Shown here in pieces: positions 49,491 through 63,198 of a stretch of 64,000 nucleotides of DNA. The stretch is taken from positions 831,578 to 895,577 of the forward strand of contig VZRN01003245.1 in NCBI GenBank assembly GCA_013397935.1, read 5' to 3'. Every line of letters starts with the position of its first letter. Within the stretch, counting starts at the first letter, position 1. The translations under genes and the position numbers were made by a program. The DNA is from Dasyornis broadbenti. Its lineage: Eukaryota; Chordata; Aves; Passeriformes; Dasyornithidae. The notes under the pieces were generated by a model. That model was not told the DNA's origin and ran no database searches. It saw nothing but the letters and a program-made list of their open reading frames with translations.

Positions 49491-51362
49491 TACCACAAGC
49501 TGATGTATTTATGCTTGTCTGGAGCACAGAAATGAGGAGCCACTGGAAAAGGTGAGAGGGACATCTAGGATTTTGGGTATTGGTTAAGGTCAACAAGCAA
49601 TGAATATATATTACATAGTTATGTCTTTCATAACATACCTCTACTTTTAATGAAAACAGGGGTGTATAGCAAATCATTCCCTTCAGTAGAGTTATGCCAC
49701 TTTGTATTAATAGAGGAAGATGGATCTTCTACCTTCTTAACAAAAAAGGCATGATTTCTTGTGAATGCATAATCTGATGATTTCTAGGAACAATAAATGC
49801 ATTTGTTTTTTCAAAGTCTGTCAGTATAACAATTCCAGTAAACCAAAACAATTATCTAAACATTATGCTGTTAGAATGTGATTCAATACATCTACGTAAG
49901 CATTTCAAAAAAATAAGGAAAAAAAGAAAGGACAAGTCTCCATCATGTCCATGAAGGACTTCAGTATAGTAACTGATTAGCTTTGGAAAGCATAGCAGTC
50001 CATGCAAAGGAAAAGGTCTCTGTTGACTAAATTCCTGTTTTTTTTACAAAATTTTATAACAAAGATATGACCTAATTTTTTCTCTGTTTAATAGTCATCT
50101 AGTGACTTGTCCATATAAATCGACTTTCTATTCTGTCAGTGCTAAGTGTGCTCATTTGCTGGTGAGAGCCCTGAAGCTGAAACACTTTCCACAGTGTTTG
50201 AAGAGGCTCTCCTTTTGGAAGACAGACAGGTGGGAGGCAGCTCTGAAAGGTTCACTGTAAAACCCAGAGCCCCTCTGAGTCTTTCATCTGGGAACAGTTT
50301 CATCCGTGTAGAAACTTTGTATCAGGGTGTACCACCGCAGAAAGCCTGGCACCAGCCTTGTGGGACTCGGGACTCCTCTGCTCAAAGGCACAAGGAAGTC
50401 AAACTCTCACTGGGAAAGTATTTCTTAGTTCTAGAAAGCCTGGGGGTTTTTTTGTTTTGTTTTGGTTGTTTTTTGATTTTTGTGTATTTTGGTTTTTTTT
50501 AACTTATTTGTACATCATGTTACATTTTCCAGAAATTCCATCCTGTCTAAGCAGAATGAGCACAATGTCTTCTTGTGTTATACAGGTTTTGAAGCTGTGT
50601 AAGATTTGTAATAAGGTCAGAAAACAGGGTAAGAAAATTACCTGCAAGTACTTGCTCACCTAGAAGAAAAGTACTGTCAAGTCTGGCATAAAGCAATGTT
50701 GCAATATTTCTAGAAATACAAAAAGCATTTGTTTTGCCTTGCTAATGGAGCAGGAGCCCAGGAGTGAAAAGCTAAGAGGAGCCCTCAACTACTGGCAGCT
50801 GTTATGCTTTGATGAATTCAGTAACAAGTTAAGGCAGCTGAGGGTTTCCCACATGGGTCCTTGCTCCCTGCTTTGCTACTGATTTGCTCTATTGACAGTC
50901 TCAACTTACTAATTTGTGAAGAAATGGCTGCAGTAGTGTTTTTTCATGATTAATCAGCAGTTTCCAAAATATTTGAGTATCATAGTGGAATGAAGCACTA
51001 ATAGTTTAGATCAGGTTTTGATGTGGAATGAAAATCAGGATGTTAATACTTCTGTTTCAGATCAGTCTTACAGTTAAAAGAATGTGCACTACCATCCTTC
51101 CTCTTAAGACAGTCAAATGTATTCACCTCTACTTAGGGAAAAAAAGCCATGAAACAACCATAAATTGCTTCAGCAAATTACAGTCCAGACTTGCTGATTT
51201 GTTTCAACAACACAAGATATCAAACCCATATGCAAGCATTATTGTAAACTGCTGTTCTTAAATGCCTGTAAACGCATTGTCCTGTAGACTAAGTATCACT
51301 GCAGCCAAATAATTACTTAGATTTAATGTGGAATTTGTAACAGGAAAGGAGTATTCATTGTG
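49491..51362. other. Non-coding DNA with a T/G-rich low-complexity tract
   Basis: 50442-50501 is a T/G-rich stretch (ggggg followed by T runs broken by single or double G, with few A). It is a smaller relative of the 29632-29800 tract. The plus-strand frame 50146-50502 runs into it and is not supported as a gene. Confidence 0.55.
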
Positions 51363-51501
51363 TCACTTGTAGTAGTCTGGTTTTTCTCTTCCTCTGACAT
51401 CTTTAGACAGTGTGGCTGGATCATCACTATCGTTTGACAGCAATGCAGCTTGCAGAAGACGAGAAGGCAATTTGTGGTTACATAACACTGACACAGACAG
51501 T
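51363..51501 (-). CDS. Candidate minus-strand terminal exon, unidentified
   Basis: On the minus strand, TATTTCGTTTTCCTTTTGAAG is a strongly pyrimidine-rich acceptor-like sequence. It is followed by an open frame reading VHSSLSVSVLCNHKLPSRLL, then a polar stretch with SNDSDDPATLSKDVRGREK, ending PDYYK before TGA. An ATTAAA (51322-51327 in plus coordinates) lies about 36 nt past the stop. The composition is protein-like, but I do not recognise it. The acceptor position is inferred, and a chance open frame cannot be excluded. Confidence 0.2.
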
Positions 51502-53512
51502 GAGCTGTGTACCTTCAAAAGGAAAACGAAATAGGAGTCAGGCTGTCTTTCATTATTAATGCTTTTTTGTGGTTGTCCAAGTTTATCTTTATAATTCGTA
51601 GCACCCACAAGATGTACTCATTTCCTGCAGAGCAACAGCTGTGGAACGCATGGAGGATTTACCTTTGTGGTTTCCCAGCGACTGAGCTTTGCCTCCTTCT
51701 AGAAGATGGTGAATGTTGCCACTGATTGCAGTGGTCTTTTTTCTTCTGATAGGCTGCTGTGTTCAGCTAAGCACACATACCTCAAGCACAGGGCAATCAC
51801 AAGTTCACAGTAATTTCCAACAAAAAGAACATAAAATAACAGTGAAAATAACATATGAAACCTTTGCTTTTCATGGGCCAAAGATTTTTACACACTCTTC
51901 ATCATAAAATAGATTGGTACTTGTCTTCAAGATTTTCAGAGCATTGGAAGAAGTCTTCCAATTGTATTGTACCTGTGACAGTGGCTTCTTTAGCTGGGAC
52001 CTACTGGTTGCATCACTGGCTAGTTAATTTTGGGAACTGGAACAATTAAATGCACAGAGTAATATGATACTGAATTTCTGTGGTAAATTAGCAGCTTACA
52101 GTGTTCAAAATGAAATGAAAAAATGTCACACACACACAAAAACTCAAATACATCTGTTCCCTACAAGTAAAATATTGCAAAGGTGCATTGTAAGTATGGA
52201 ACAACTGCACCTGCAAACAAGGCATGACCATTCCCTGCCCTCTGCAGTGTAGGTTTTGTGGGATATGTTTGTTTGCCTGTGTCCTGTGTACATTGCTTTC
52301 CCAGAGTGCACAGGCAGAACAAGGCCAAGGCGATATTCTAACCAGACTGCTTCTTCTGCATACTGACCTTTTAAACACACGCTGAGTAGTCTAACATCTG
52401 ACTAACTGCACTTAGCTCATGCAGGAGTTTCCCCCCCACCCCCTTGGGATAAGGCAATAGTTTTGGGGAGAACTTTGTTCTGAACATAGCAACAAGGTAC
52501 TTGCAGTCTTCTTTATACAATTACTTTTTCAAACTCATTTGGCTTTATCAAACTCAGCAGATAAATAATGTATGTCCTTCCCATTTCCTATGTGAGATCA
52601 TGAGTGAGGAGCTGCCTCTTGACAGATGTCCAGTGAGTATTTTAAGAAGTGTTTTTTCAGTCAAATGTAACCATTATAGCCGTCTAGTCAATTTAGCAGT
52701 GGCATCTCAGTTTTCAAACTTCAGCCAAGTTTTCTCATAGCTATGACTAAAGGGGGTCAGTTAGAACTTCCTAACAGAACAAAAGAGCTCTTTTTCTCTG
52801 CTTAAAATTACTTCAACACAATATTTTTTCACCTTCAGGGACATAAAAGTTGATGCCTCTCAACCAGGGAAGGAAAAAAAACCAAAGAAGACATTCTGAT
52901 AGTCTGAAGAGAGGAATGTAAAATGAAAGTAGGTATGGCACAAATCCTAATGACTTTGCTTAGAATTATTACAGACATTTAGGTACAACTTCTTTTGGTT
53001 TGGCATCCATGGGACATCAGGATTTGAGGCAGATCCTTTCCTGCAGAAACAAAAGGCATTTGTGTTATTGAATAAAGATGGAAAATGAGAACAGTAAGAA
53101 GGCACTGGTAGAATGTCCACACATATTAAGTTTGACCTAGATTATAAATTTCAATTATGTTTGCTAAGAACTCATATCATTAACTATATATGTAAAACTG
53201 CAAGTAGTAAATCCATACAAATTACAAGCCAAGAGTTACAGATCACCTCTAGTACCCTAAGCTGTAGTTCCTAAAGAAATCAGACATTCCTTCATTTTCA
53301 CAGTTACAAAAATGTTAATCGCCTTGCTTAGTAGCAAGAAGAATCAAGACATTAAAACACAGAGTCTATCTAAACATTGCTGCGACCCACTTTAATATAG
53401 GTTGGACCATTTAATTTGAACTTCCTTCAAATGCCTAAATATAACATTCCATCATTTTATTAGTACATAAACTGTGTTCTATGCATAAGAATCACAGCAG
53501 AACATGGTGACC
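51502..53512. other. Non-coding DNA, nothing recognised
   Basis: No repeats or supported exons were identified. A C-rich run with one A lies at 52431-52443. Confidence 0.5.
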
Positions 53513-53558
53513 CATAGAATCACCTAGGAAACTATTTGTGTTGGAAATAGACCATGTT
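53513..53558 (-). mobile_element. Possible very old CR1 3' tail remnant
   Basis: 'catagaatcacctagga' followed by 'tttgtgttggaaatagacc' has the order and spacing of an antisense CR1 3' end (tail unit, then the 'gttggaaggga' motif), but no further CR1 sequence can be followed. It is too short to be sure. Confidence 0.3.
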
Positions 53559-54202
53559 CTCTCTTCGTAAGAAAATTACGGAATCCAAATTGTCTGAGAC
53601 ATAAGAAGTGCATATTGTATAGACCCAGATGACTTAATATAACACTTGGGCAGTATTAGCATATTGACTCTTGTTTCTGATTTACAGGAAAAATATACTG
53701 CACTGTGTTGGAAACTCTTGCAATTTATAGAAACACAAATTAAATGTATTGAGTAGGATCAAGTCCAGTAAATTCAAATAAATCCCATACATTACCTGTG
53801 GATCTCTTCAATGCACTGGTGAACATCAACTACTTTGTAAGGTCTTAATTACTAGCTTCTCATGAGAACACAAAACATTTTACCAAAACTGTCAGTAAAT
53901 GTAAACCTAAGTAAATACTGTGTAAAATGAAAGATGATACTGAATCTAATGATAAATTCCCTTAATTAGCACTTTCTATCTCACTCTGATTTTTAAAAGT
54001 AAAATATTTTTTAAGCAATAGCCTGAACTACTTGTCTCAGAAGTGATCCAGTGACAACACTTAATATATGGTGAGATTCACAGTAGCTAATTTTTTGTCA
54101 GCATTTGCACATTTTTAGTTCAGCAATACTTTGTAGCTCATGTAGTGGAATGAGTTCTTGTTCCTTTTCCCTTAATGCCCCTGGGTTTTCTAGCAGTGAT
54201 AC
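53559..54202. other. AT-rich non-coding DNA, nothing recognised
   Basis: No features were seen beyond the downstream part of the minus-strand frame that starts in the candidate exon 54203-54275. Confidence 0.5.
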
Positions 54203-54275
54203 CTTTGAGAAGAATATTGTGGCTGAAACTTTCAATTGCTGTAGTAATGCATCTCTAGTACTCATTGTAGAACTA
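54203..54275 (-). other. Candidate 73-nt exon with possible start codon
   Basis: On the minus strand an acceptor CTATCTTCCCCTCAATTGCACAG (54276 upward) is followed by TAGTTCTACA, an ATG, and an open frame MSTRDALLQQLKVSATIFFS. The segment ends at an AAAG-GTATCA donor-like site (from 54202). If the donor is not used, the frame continues to a TGA at 54098-54100, giving a 55-residue peptide from that ATG. It could be the first coding exon of a minus-strand transcript. No family was recognised; the acceptor is good and the donor average. Confidence 0.2.
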
Positions 54276-57200
54276 CTGTGCAATTGAGGGGAAGATAGTA
54301 ACAAATATTATTTTAGCAGCCATCTATTTGCCAAGAAAAGTGCTGATGACTAAATAATTTGTTACACATGCACTGGGTCCAGATTCTGCTTGTCTTTTGC
54401 AATCAAAGCTCTCCTTGATGTGTCTAGGAGAACTGAGAGTGCAAGCATAGCCAGTTCACTCCCCAAAACATTAAAGGACACATTTTTCTACTTTTCTTCC
54501 CATTGAGCTTGAGCATACTCTGGAAATAATACTTGTAGGATCAGTCACATAGTGAAAAAACATCTAATGAAAGTGAAACATTTTCCTTTATATTTATAAT
54601 ATGCTTGTGCAGGCAGAAAAAAAAATATTAAAAATGAATGCTCAAAAAAACCAATGCAGTGAAAATCCACATTATAATCTAAAAGCAAGGATGCCATAAA
54701 TTCTCTGCCATTCACAGGTCAGTATCTGAGTTCCATTCCTTTGATCTCTGCCATATCCCTCAATTCACATTTGCTGGTAGTCTCATTCACTCTTCTAAAG
54801 GATATTCAGTGACTACAGCTAGGTTAGTAAATCAAACATTTCCCAGGAAATGAACTGCCTCCACTGTTAAATTGCCAGGAGAATCTCTGTGATAGCTGTG
54901 CCAAGGCTAGCTAGCAATCTCCCAAGTAATTCCTGGGTGTAATTCAGGAAGGGACCATTGCTCTTTGGATGTGGCCACCATGTCTGACCCTATCAGACCA
55001 CAGCCTCTGAGACCTGACTCAGGGTAAAGGCAGTTCTTTCACTAAGAATTTCAGGATACAGCAATAAGACTGTCTGAATAGCATCGCCAATAGCAGCTTT
55101 TTTGTATTATTAGAGAAGTACGTGAAGTTTCAATAACCCTCTTAATTCTCACTACAAGGGGTCTTTCACCAGAAAGCTCTCACACTCTGGCATCTGGGTT
55201 TGAGTTCAGGTTGTGAGATTCATTCACTAGAGGCAACTCCACTGCAGGAGTATCATGGAGACTTCTATCTCATAACATCCAGATGGTTGTTACTATAGTT
55301 AGAGATGATCTGGCCATTAGCTCTCACTTCTGTTTCTATGATGCTAGTTCTTCAAGAGATGTTGTGAGTCTAAATTATACAGTATGATTTCTTACACTGA
55401 CGAAGGGCTGTTAAAATCTGTATATTCACCTTTTTTTCCCTCTTGTCTGCAGAACTAGGCTAAAGATATATGCACAGTTTCTTTGGGTTTCCACAGAAAG
55501 CAATTTCAGTACATAAGTTGTCTTTCTTCCTAGTGAAAGCTTCCATCTGTGGCTTGCTTTCAGAAGCTGTAAGAAAAGCAGTTCTTGCAAGAAAGGGCTG
55601 CTGACATCAAGGTGTGTTTGAGGCAGGTCTGGAGTGCAGCTTGAGATTATAACTTCCCTTATTCTTTGGTCCTTTTTAGAAAAGTTGCTGTTAGACAAAA
55701 GGCAGTTGATTATTTTAGAGAAGTTTTTGGGTTCCCTGGTAAGTCTGGATGCATAGCCACCCACAATCATCTGAAGACACTACAATTTAAGACCTAGGGA
55801 TGACTGAAGCAGAAATTTTAAAAATTGTCGTATACATTTCTTTTCGTGGCCTTCAAAGATGTTAATTTTTACAGATCCTACACCAGTGTTCTACTTACTG
55901 ACCTTTAAGGACACATTCTACATTTTTATATTCATTGCTGCCTTATCCAAAAATGGGGCTTCCACAGAATGGCAAATGAGTAATAACAAAAGAAATGCAG
56001 AGGAAATACTCAGTTAAAAATAGATTATAGAATGAATCCTTGGGTTTAAAGGAAAAATAATGCATTTTTATCTCATACTTCCAGCACAATCTCATTAAAA
56101 CCTAGTTAGGTCTTGGTTACGTATTTGCTTGATCTTCTCACAATGATATTGATATAATTAATTTTTTATTGCTTAAGACACAAAACAAAAGTAGTGGCTA
56201 TGTGAAAATATCTGGTTCAACTAAGACCTTGAATTTCCAAGGAAGTTGGATGTATGCTTACACAGTTTTGAAAAGGCATAATATTTACTTTAACAGTGTG
56301 CTACTGGCCTTTACTAAAAACTAGTGAAATGTGAAAAAAGACTAAAGAAGTGCTTGCAGATATATTTCAGGAGAGAAAGTAACTTGTTACAGAATTTAGG
56401 AAAAACTTTATCATGCCTATTAGCCTCTACAGAAAATGAAATAATATACATCCTTTTAAAAGTAGCTTGCAAAGAAGTATATACTAAAGGGCATTATATC
56501 AGCACCTCACACAATTTACTATTATTGCAACTTGGCTGTTACAAAGTGGGACTACTTAAAGGGTAGCGTGAAGCATAGAGAAGGCAGATTTGATTTCTGG
56601 CTGTGCACACATGTAAGCAATGAAGACGCTAATCAGGCCACATTTGGGATGCCTATAGGATCACCTCCATAGGGGCATAAGGGATTCATTAACTGCCCTC
56701 AGGATTTAATGCAGGAAAACTCTCTGTTGGACACTTCGGTGAACTTAGATGGATGGAAGTCCTTTCCTTTTAATAATGGTGTCTCATCATAGAACAGGCA
56801 GGAAATTCAGGTTACCAGTGGTCCAATTTCATCCTCAACCAGTATGGTTATCACTGTTAGTGTTTTTGTGGAAGCAAAGCTCTACAACTTTTAGATTTGC
56901 ATTGTCAAATATTTTATTTACATAGTGAAGCATTTCTTTTGAAGAAAGAAAACTTTAAAAATTGTCAGTATCTGAGTCCTTTAATTAAGGACAACAGCAG
57001 ACAGACAGTAGAAAGAGGGAAAGGTTGCAGTGGGTCTGGTTTTTGTGGTTGCTGTGGTGCGTTTTTTACTGGTAAGATGGAAGAGAGAAGACAGTAGCTG
57101 CTAAAGAAGTGGAAGAGATCTGGAAAAATGCAGAGAAAAAGGGATTATGTGCACACAACAGTTTTGGGTTGAATGTAACCACTGAGCATTCAACAGAAGT

Positions 57201-59862
57201 TTGTGCCACATCCAATCATCTGATAGACCCCAAGAAAGCAAATATCCAGAAATGTGTCTGGAGTCCATAAAGAAGTTGAGAGAGGCACACAGTGGAAGAG
57301 GAGAGGAGCGGAAAAATAAGGTTTGCAGACATGAGCTGATGAGAGGACCCAAAAGACTTATCTGTGACTGGTAACAGAAAGCCAGCATATGACCAAACGA
57401 AACAAGAGGTGGAAGGAAAAGCAGATTCTGCATCAAGAAGCAGAGAAGAAACATGGTGGGGATAGTCAATGGTCACATCGTAAGTAGAAATCATCAGGAT
57501 ATTTAGGATATCATCAGAAAGAACAAAAGGCATAGAGATACTCAGAAAGCTGGGAGAAGAGGAAAAAGTGGAATTTAAGATCTAGGCTAAGAGAAGTCAG
57601 GTCTGCCCTTCAGAGGAGTTCTTGTTAAAGATTAATAGATGTGCAATGGCAGAAGGACAGAACTGAAAAATGAGTACAGTGTGAGTTTCAAGCCTCAGAA
57701 GTGTAGGCCAGCAGGCAAAAGGATCCTTGTGGTACCACAAAAGGTCCCTTACCCATTCATCACTTTGGGAGTGCCATGACAATGTTCCTGTTACAATAGA
57801 TGTGAAATGATTGTATAAACTTAAAAAAAATATTCACAGAAGTGCTGTAAATAAAAGGACAAAAACTAGTCATGTGCTATGAAGGAACCACCACAGATCT
57901 ATCAGAATAAATTTCATAGAATGTGGACCAAGCGTTTGTTAGGCAGACAGATGATCAGAGAGCTAGATGATTTTGGTGAATTTTCCAAGATGTTCAGGCT
58001 AGATCTGTAGCACAGTGACAAAATGGGAGAGACTTGGAAAATCCAGTGTCCAAGATGATTTCCTATCCCTTAGTCAACCTGAAAAGTCTATCCATCACTC
58101 TGTTATTGAAGCATACAAATTAGAGAGGTTATGCCAACAAAAGATCATGATCTGAAAACCAATCAAGGCTATCATGTGTTCTTGAAAACACCTTGCATGT
58201 TTTAGTGCAGATTTGTGGTGCTTGTTTAAAAGTTGTCAACCTCTGAGTGATAAGTACTGGAGTGTGGCTTTCAGAGAATGGCGTTTACAAACTGCAGTAA
58301 GGCAACAGATGACACAAATGTACTCATTATTTGTCCTTTAGCAAAGAAGGCAGTGTGTAAGTGAACCATAAGATGTTCCTTAAGAGCCCTGAGGATCATG
58401 CTGAAAGCTTATGAGCATAAGCCTGGGAGGCATTGGCAAGATATACAACATCTGTGTTTGGAGCAGGTAAGACACACAGACCCTTGGACAAGCAGAGATC
58501 TTTATTCTCTCCCACTAATAACATTCTCAATACGGTGCAGGTGCCTCCTGTTATTTTGAGGAATTCCATCTAGCTTCTACTGCCAGGACTTAAGAAGCCA
58601 AATATGCACAAAGTGAGTCCACCCAGTGCACACTATTACATCTTGTAACAGTTGCAGAATGGTGATGTATAAATCACCAAGAAAGCTGGAGGCAAGGAGG
58701 CATGGTTTCCAGAGTCACTCGAAACCCTGTATTATAAATACTGTGCATATGATGACGATCTGCTTTACCTATTTACAACACATGGGAAACTGGAGGTAAT
58801 TTTGTTTATTATCAGAATAATATCTGAATACTGATAAACTCATTAGCTAATCTGAAAATCTGGAAAGGACTCCCAAAGGCAGTTGAGGTTCCAGTTCAAG
58901 AGACTAGGGAAATTAGGAAAGTCACACTGGAGCTTTACTGTAAAATAATTACAATTTTTTTTTTTTTTGGACCACTTTATGATCAATAACATTTTTATAG
59001 CACCTTTCGTTATTGAAATTCTTCACATTTTTTTCCTGCTTACTTTTTCTGTCTTCACAGAAAAGCATTTGAAGGACAAAAAGTGTGTTACAAAAAGCAA
59101 CACCACCTGTTCTATTATATGAAATGTAACACATATTCTTCGTTCTCCTATGCATATATACACCAAATAAATATGGCCCATATGGCACTCTGAGTATGCA
59201 TGTGCTCACATTCATGCCACACGTAGTTATCCTTTCAAGAAGTCACCTGCTAACTTGTGCTATTCTGCAAACTGGAAGTACTCCTACTGCTGCAATACTG
59301 CACTGAAGAAGGTGCTGATCTGTAGGACAGATGTTATCACTGAAAAAATTCAAAGTCTGGTAGTGTATAAAATACTGATATTTCTGCTGAATTAAGTATT
59401 GATTTAATTGGAGCTTCTTCTGCCTCCAATTTTGAGATCATGGAATGCTATTTCTAAGGCTTGTACATATTGCTTGGTGGTTTGTAATATTTCAGTAATG
59501 CCTTGAGGCTTTCTGCTTCATTGCAATTGCATTTACAACAATAAACTGTTCAACAAATACTGAATTTTATTAAACTGGCAAAATATGTGATAAAGAAAGC
59601 TAAACAAGCCCACTGTCAGCTGTGGCAAAAATAAACAAATGCTTTCTTTTAAATGATAAAATAATGTACAAACGAGGTTCAGCAAAACTAAAATGCAGTA
59701 TAATTCCAAAACTAAAGTGTGTGTAAAATTAAAGTTCAAGAGAACAATAGTCACACTATCCAGCTGCAGTTCCACTGCAGCAGGGATTCATCATTCCTTG
59801 TGTAAGGAAATCCTTAGCCATTTTCTCCAATCCATGGCCAACAATGTATTTATTGCTCTTTC
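54276..59862. other. Non-coding DNA, nothing recognised
   Basis: About 5.6 kb without a recognised repeat. The stretch 57000-57560 is noticeably purine-rich on the plus strand, which opens chance frames on the minus strand (57101-57469). A CAG-GTAAGA donor-like site lies near 58466 on plus, without a clear partner. A T14 run is at 58955-58968. Confidence 0.5.
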
Positions 59863-59892
59863 AACTGAGAGACTTTTAACTGAGAGACTGGA
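59863..59892. repeat. 15-bp direct tandem duplication
   Basis: 'aactgagagact' is repeated with a 15-base period (starts at 59863 and 59878). It is a minor local duplication. Confidence 0.75.
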
Positions 59893-62800
59893 GCACCATC
59901 CCTAAGTTGGAGCAAATGATCCCCTTCTTCAAAGCTTTTTTAGGGTTAATTTTCACCTGTCCATATTCACTGGTTGAGAACCAGAGAACAGTTGTACCAG
60001 CAAATCTGTGTTCTCAGGATGACAGCTGGACAAGATGGGCAACTCCTTACACCAGCCTTGCTGCCTAATCTCACTCGTGGCGTAAGTGGTTGCCCTAGAA
60101 ATGATGTCCTCTACAGTCTTTGCTTTCTACTTTCCCTTCCCATCTTTTCTCCCATGAACAAGTGTGTAAGAAGGGACAGCCATTGCCTTGCAGCTGCTGA
60201 GCTTCTTCAGCACCCATGGAATGACCATCAGGGTTCATCCTCCAGCCATCTGCAGCAGCACTGCCATATTCATATTGAGCAGCAGGTAACTCACCCCACA
60301 AGCCCTCCCGTACTTTCAGTGTGAAGTAGAAATAGCTCATTCAGTGTTTCGTTTTCAGTTGACTGCATATAGTTTCTTCTCATTTCCTCTTGTATTCTGT
60401 CTTGAGTATTATAAAGCTACAGTTTGAATTTTATAGTTTTATCACGACTACACATATCCAAGATGAGTAATGCAGAGGTGAACAGTGAAAGGCAAAGCAC
60501 CTGTTGTCATATTTAGAAGGTAAGTTATTGTCTTCTTTTTCAATCAGGTAATACAGGCAGTCATAGAAACATGAAATCCATCCTCTGATGCAATCACTCC
60601 TATTTTGTCTGTTCTTAATACCCTTCACTGACGGACTCCACAATTTGCCCAAGCAATCTCTTACAACACTTAATTACCTTCACCATCTTTTTTTAACTTG
60701 GTGAGTTGCAATTTTTCTGCAAATGGAATATAGTTATGATTGATACAAAAAATGTCTTTCACTAGTCAGGGCTCTATAGCTTTCTTTTAAGCTGATCATC
60801 TTGTTCAGGACATATATTTTTCAGAGGTTCCTGATGGAAAAAGCATGGTGACTCTTCATGTCAGCAAAGAACTTTCTTCAAAGACACTCTTTTACAAGTC
60901 TGGTGACTGCAGAATTTACACATAAACTAACGGGTGTGATAATTTATTTAACTCATCAATTAATAAATGCATAAAAACTTGTAAATGTCACTTCTTTATA
61001 ATAGTGAGAGAAAGGAAGAACATCACCAGGGTGAAGCAAGAAGACACTCAGGAGCTTTGTGTTGAGAACTTTAATAGCCTATTCCCTAAGAAAGAGATTT
61101 CCTAAAAGCAGTTTCTTCTGTCTCATTTTTAGCGGCTGTAGCAAGGCTTAAGCAAGGACTGGATATACTCCTCTAGGGATAGTTCATCTAACTAAACACA
61201 GATATTGGCAATGAAGACATCTGCAGCTGAGTTAATCTTCTCAATTGCTTTTACAGTTAATGGAAAGCAACAGTTGTTTGGTTGTGATTCAGATTATGCC
61301 TTGGACACCTTCTATAGGATGAGACATACCCCACAAATGCACAATTTGTTCTACTGAGTATAAATTGAACCTGAGAAAAATAGCTTGTATATAGACATTT
61401 AGACTGTATGCATTTAAAGAAAAGTGAGGGGAACCCTTCTGCTGCTTGCTTTTAAGAGTTTCCATGGATGGAGACATGTTATTTGTAGGCAAAATCACAG
61501 CCTTGTTTTGATTAACTTTTTGCTGGAGCTGCAGTCCATTAACACTCACTCATCTAGATTGCAATGATGTATTGTATACTCTTTTTAAATCATATAACAG
61601 CTCTAGTGTGTAACAATGTCATGGTAATTAGAATCACAGTTTTGACTATTATGAGGCATTTTCTGCTTGGCTTGTTTCTAAAATGAAATTTCTGTCATTT
61701 GGCAACTACACTGCCAAGAATGTGGCAAGGTCGGGGAGATGTGTAAACAAGTTACGGAAGTTTCTATCCCAAATCAAAGCTAGTGACACCATAACAAGTC
61801 TGAATCCTCTGTTTTCATTATCAACCCATGAGAAAACTTCCTCTCCTTCAAAATTTTTCTTCCAAGATCAAGCAAAGAGGGCAAATTTAAGACTTCCTGG
61901 TAGCTCGGGGTATAACTGAGGCTGCACTACAAAAAGCATCTGTGGAGAAACTCCGCAGGCAAACTCATGGAGCATGCTCAGAGCACAGAGGTTTGCATTA
62001 GCTGAGAGATACCTGCTATTGCAGTGCCCCTGTTCTACTACTGCTCTTCTGGTCTGTTTCTGCCTCCACAAAGAAGCCCCAAGCTGAAGAAGAACTGAAT
62101 GAAGCAAAGAGTAGATTAGCATTGAGAAAACCAGCAAGAGTCTAAATTCAGGATTTTGTAGCAGGGCACATAGTCAAGACATTCTAGGCCCTTTAATGAA
62201 TTTGATTCCCAGCTGAGCTGGTTTATATGTTTGTTGTGCTCATGGCTCTGGTAAAATAAAAACACAACTGAGGCAGCTGCTGCTGTTAATACTGATGTGC
62301 TTTACTTCTGCAATGGTTGTGTTCACTGTAGCTCCTCCAGACATGCCCCATTCTTTGGACACAAACTCTACTTTTCTAACCCGTGATTTGAGTGTGACAG
62401 CAATTGGTTGGACAGGTGAAACAGCATCTAGCTGGCAGTGTGGAAGCTCATAAAGGCTGGCCAAGCAGCTTGAAACAGTTTGTAAGGAAAATGAGGGATC
62501 AGATAATAATAATGAGGTATATATTGCCACTAATTTTCTAAGAAGTCAAGGTAGGAGAAAGGCTGGAATACCAAGGGTGGCGGGGGAAATCAATGTTGAA
62601 ATTCGACACCTCACAAACTTACCAAACTGCAGCAGGACCTGGCAGTGCACACTGTGAGCAGCATGTAAAAGAAATGTGTGCAAATACTAAATAGCAATAC
62701 GGTTGAAAGCAGGAATAAGGATCTTCAATTTGGACAGTCAGATTATGCATAAATGGGGAGTAAGTATTTTGTTTTGCTTTAGGAGTTTAGAGATGACATG

Positions 62801-63198
62801 AGCTCCTCGTATTTTGATTTTCTCATCTAAAATACTGAGATGAGAAACACGTATACAGAATCTGGTTATTTTCCTCAGTATGTGGTGATGCCTTGCTCAA
62901 GGAACAGCATGGAAGTAATTTCTGCCTCTGCTGAAGCAAATGGATTATCAACCAGTGACAAAGTGTCACCATCACTTTGCTTTGGTAGGTAGACCTGGTT
63001 CCTTATCTTTCTTTTTAAGGATAAAAACACAAATCACTTTATCCATGAATAAAACATGCTGTCCTACAAAGAGATCATTTCCTCTCCAAATTCAGTGGTT
63101 GCCCAGACAAAATCACCTCAGAAACACCACAAAAATAATGAGATGTAGCTGAACACAAGGAGAGAACTTGAGAAAGGTAACAAAGTTAATAAATAAGG
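59893..63198. other. Non-coding DNA, nothing recognised
   Basis: Donor-like GAAG-GTAAGT near 60520 on plus has no strong acceptor partner. Open frames (59974-60324 plus, 61868-62137 minus, 62240-62530 minus) have no recognisable domains. This is the left flank of the CpG-rich edge. Confidence 0.5.

Noticed and set aside
57101..57533. Minus-strand frames of 105-122 codons
   Set aside because: They arise from a purine-rich plus strand that lacks stops in the complementary frame. Leu/Ser/Phe-rich composition, no motif.
58850..58915. Sequence 'ctggaaaggactcccaaagg' resembling a CR1 ORF2 end
   Set aside because: Only a loose resemblance; surrounding sequence does not align with the CR1 copies in this window.
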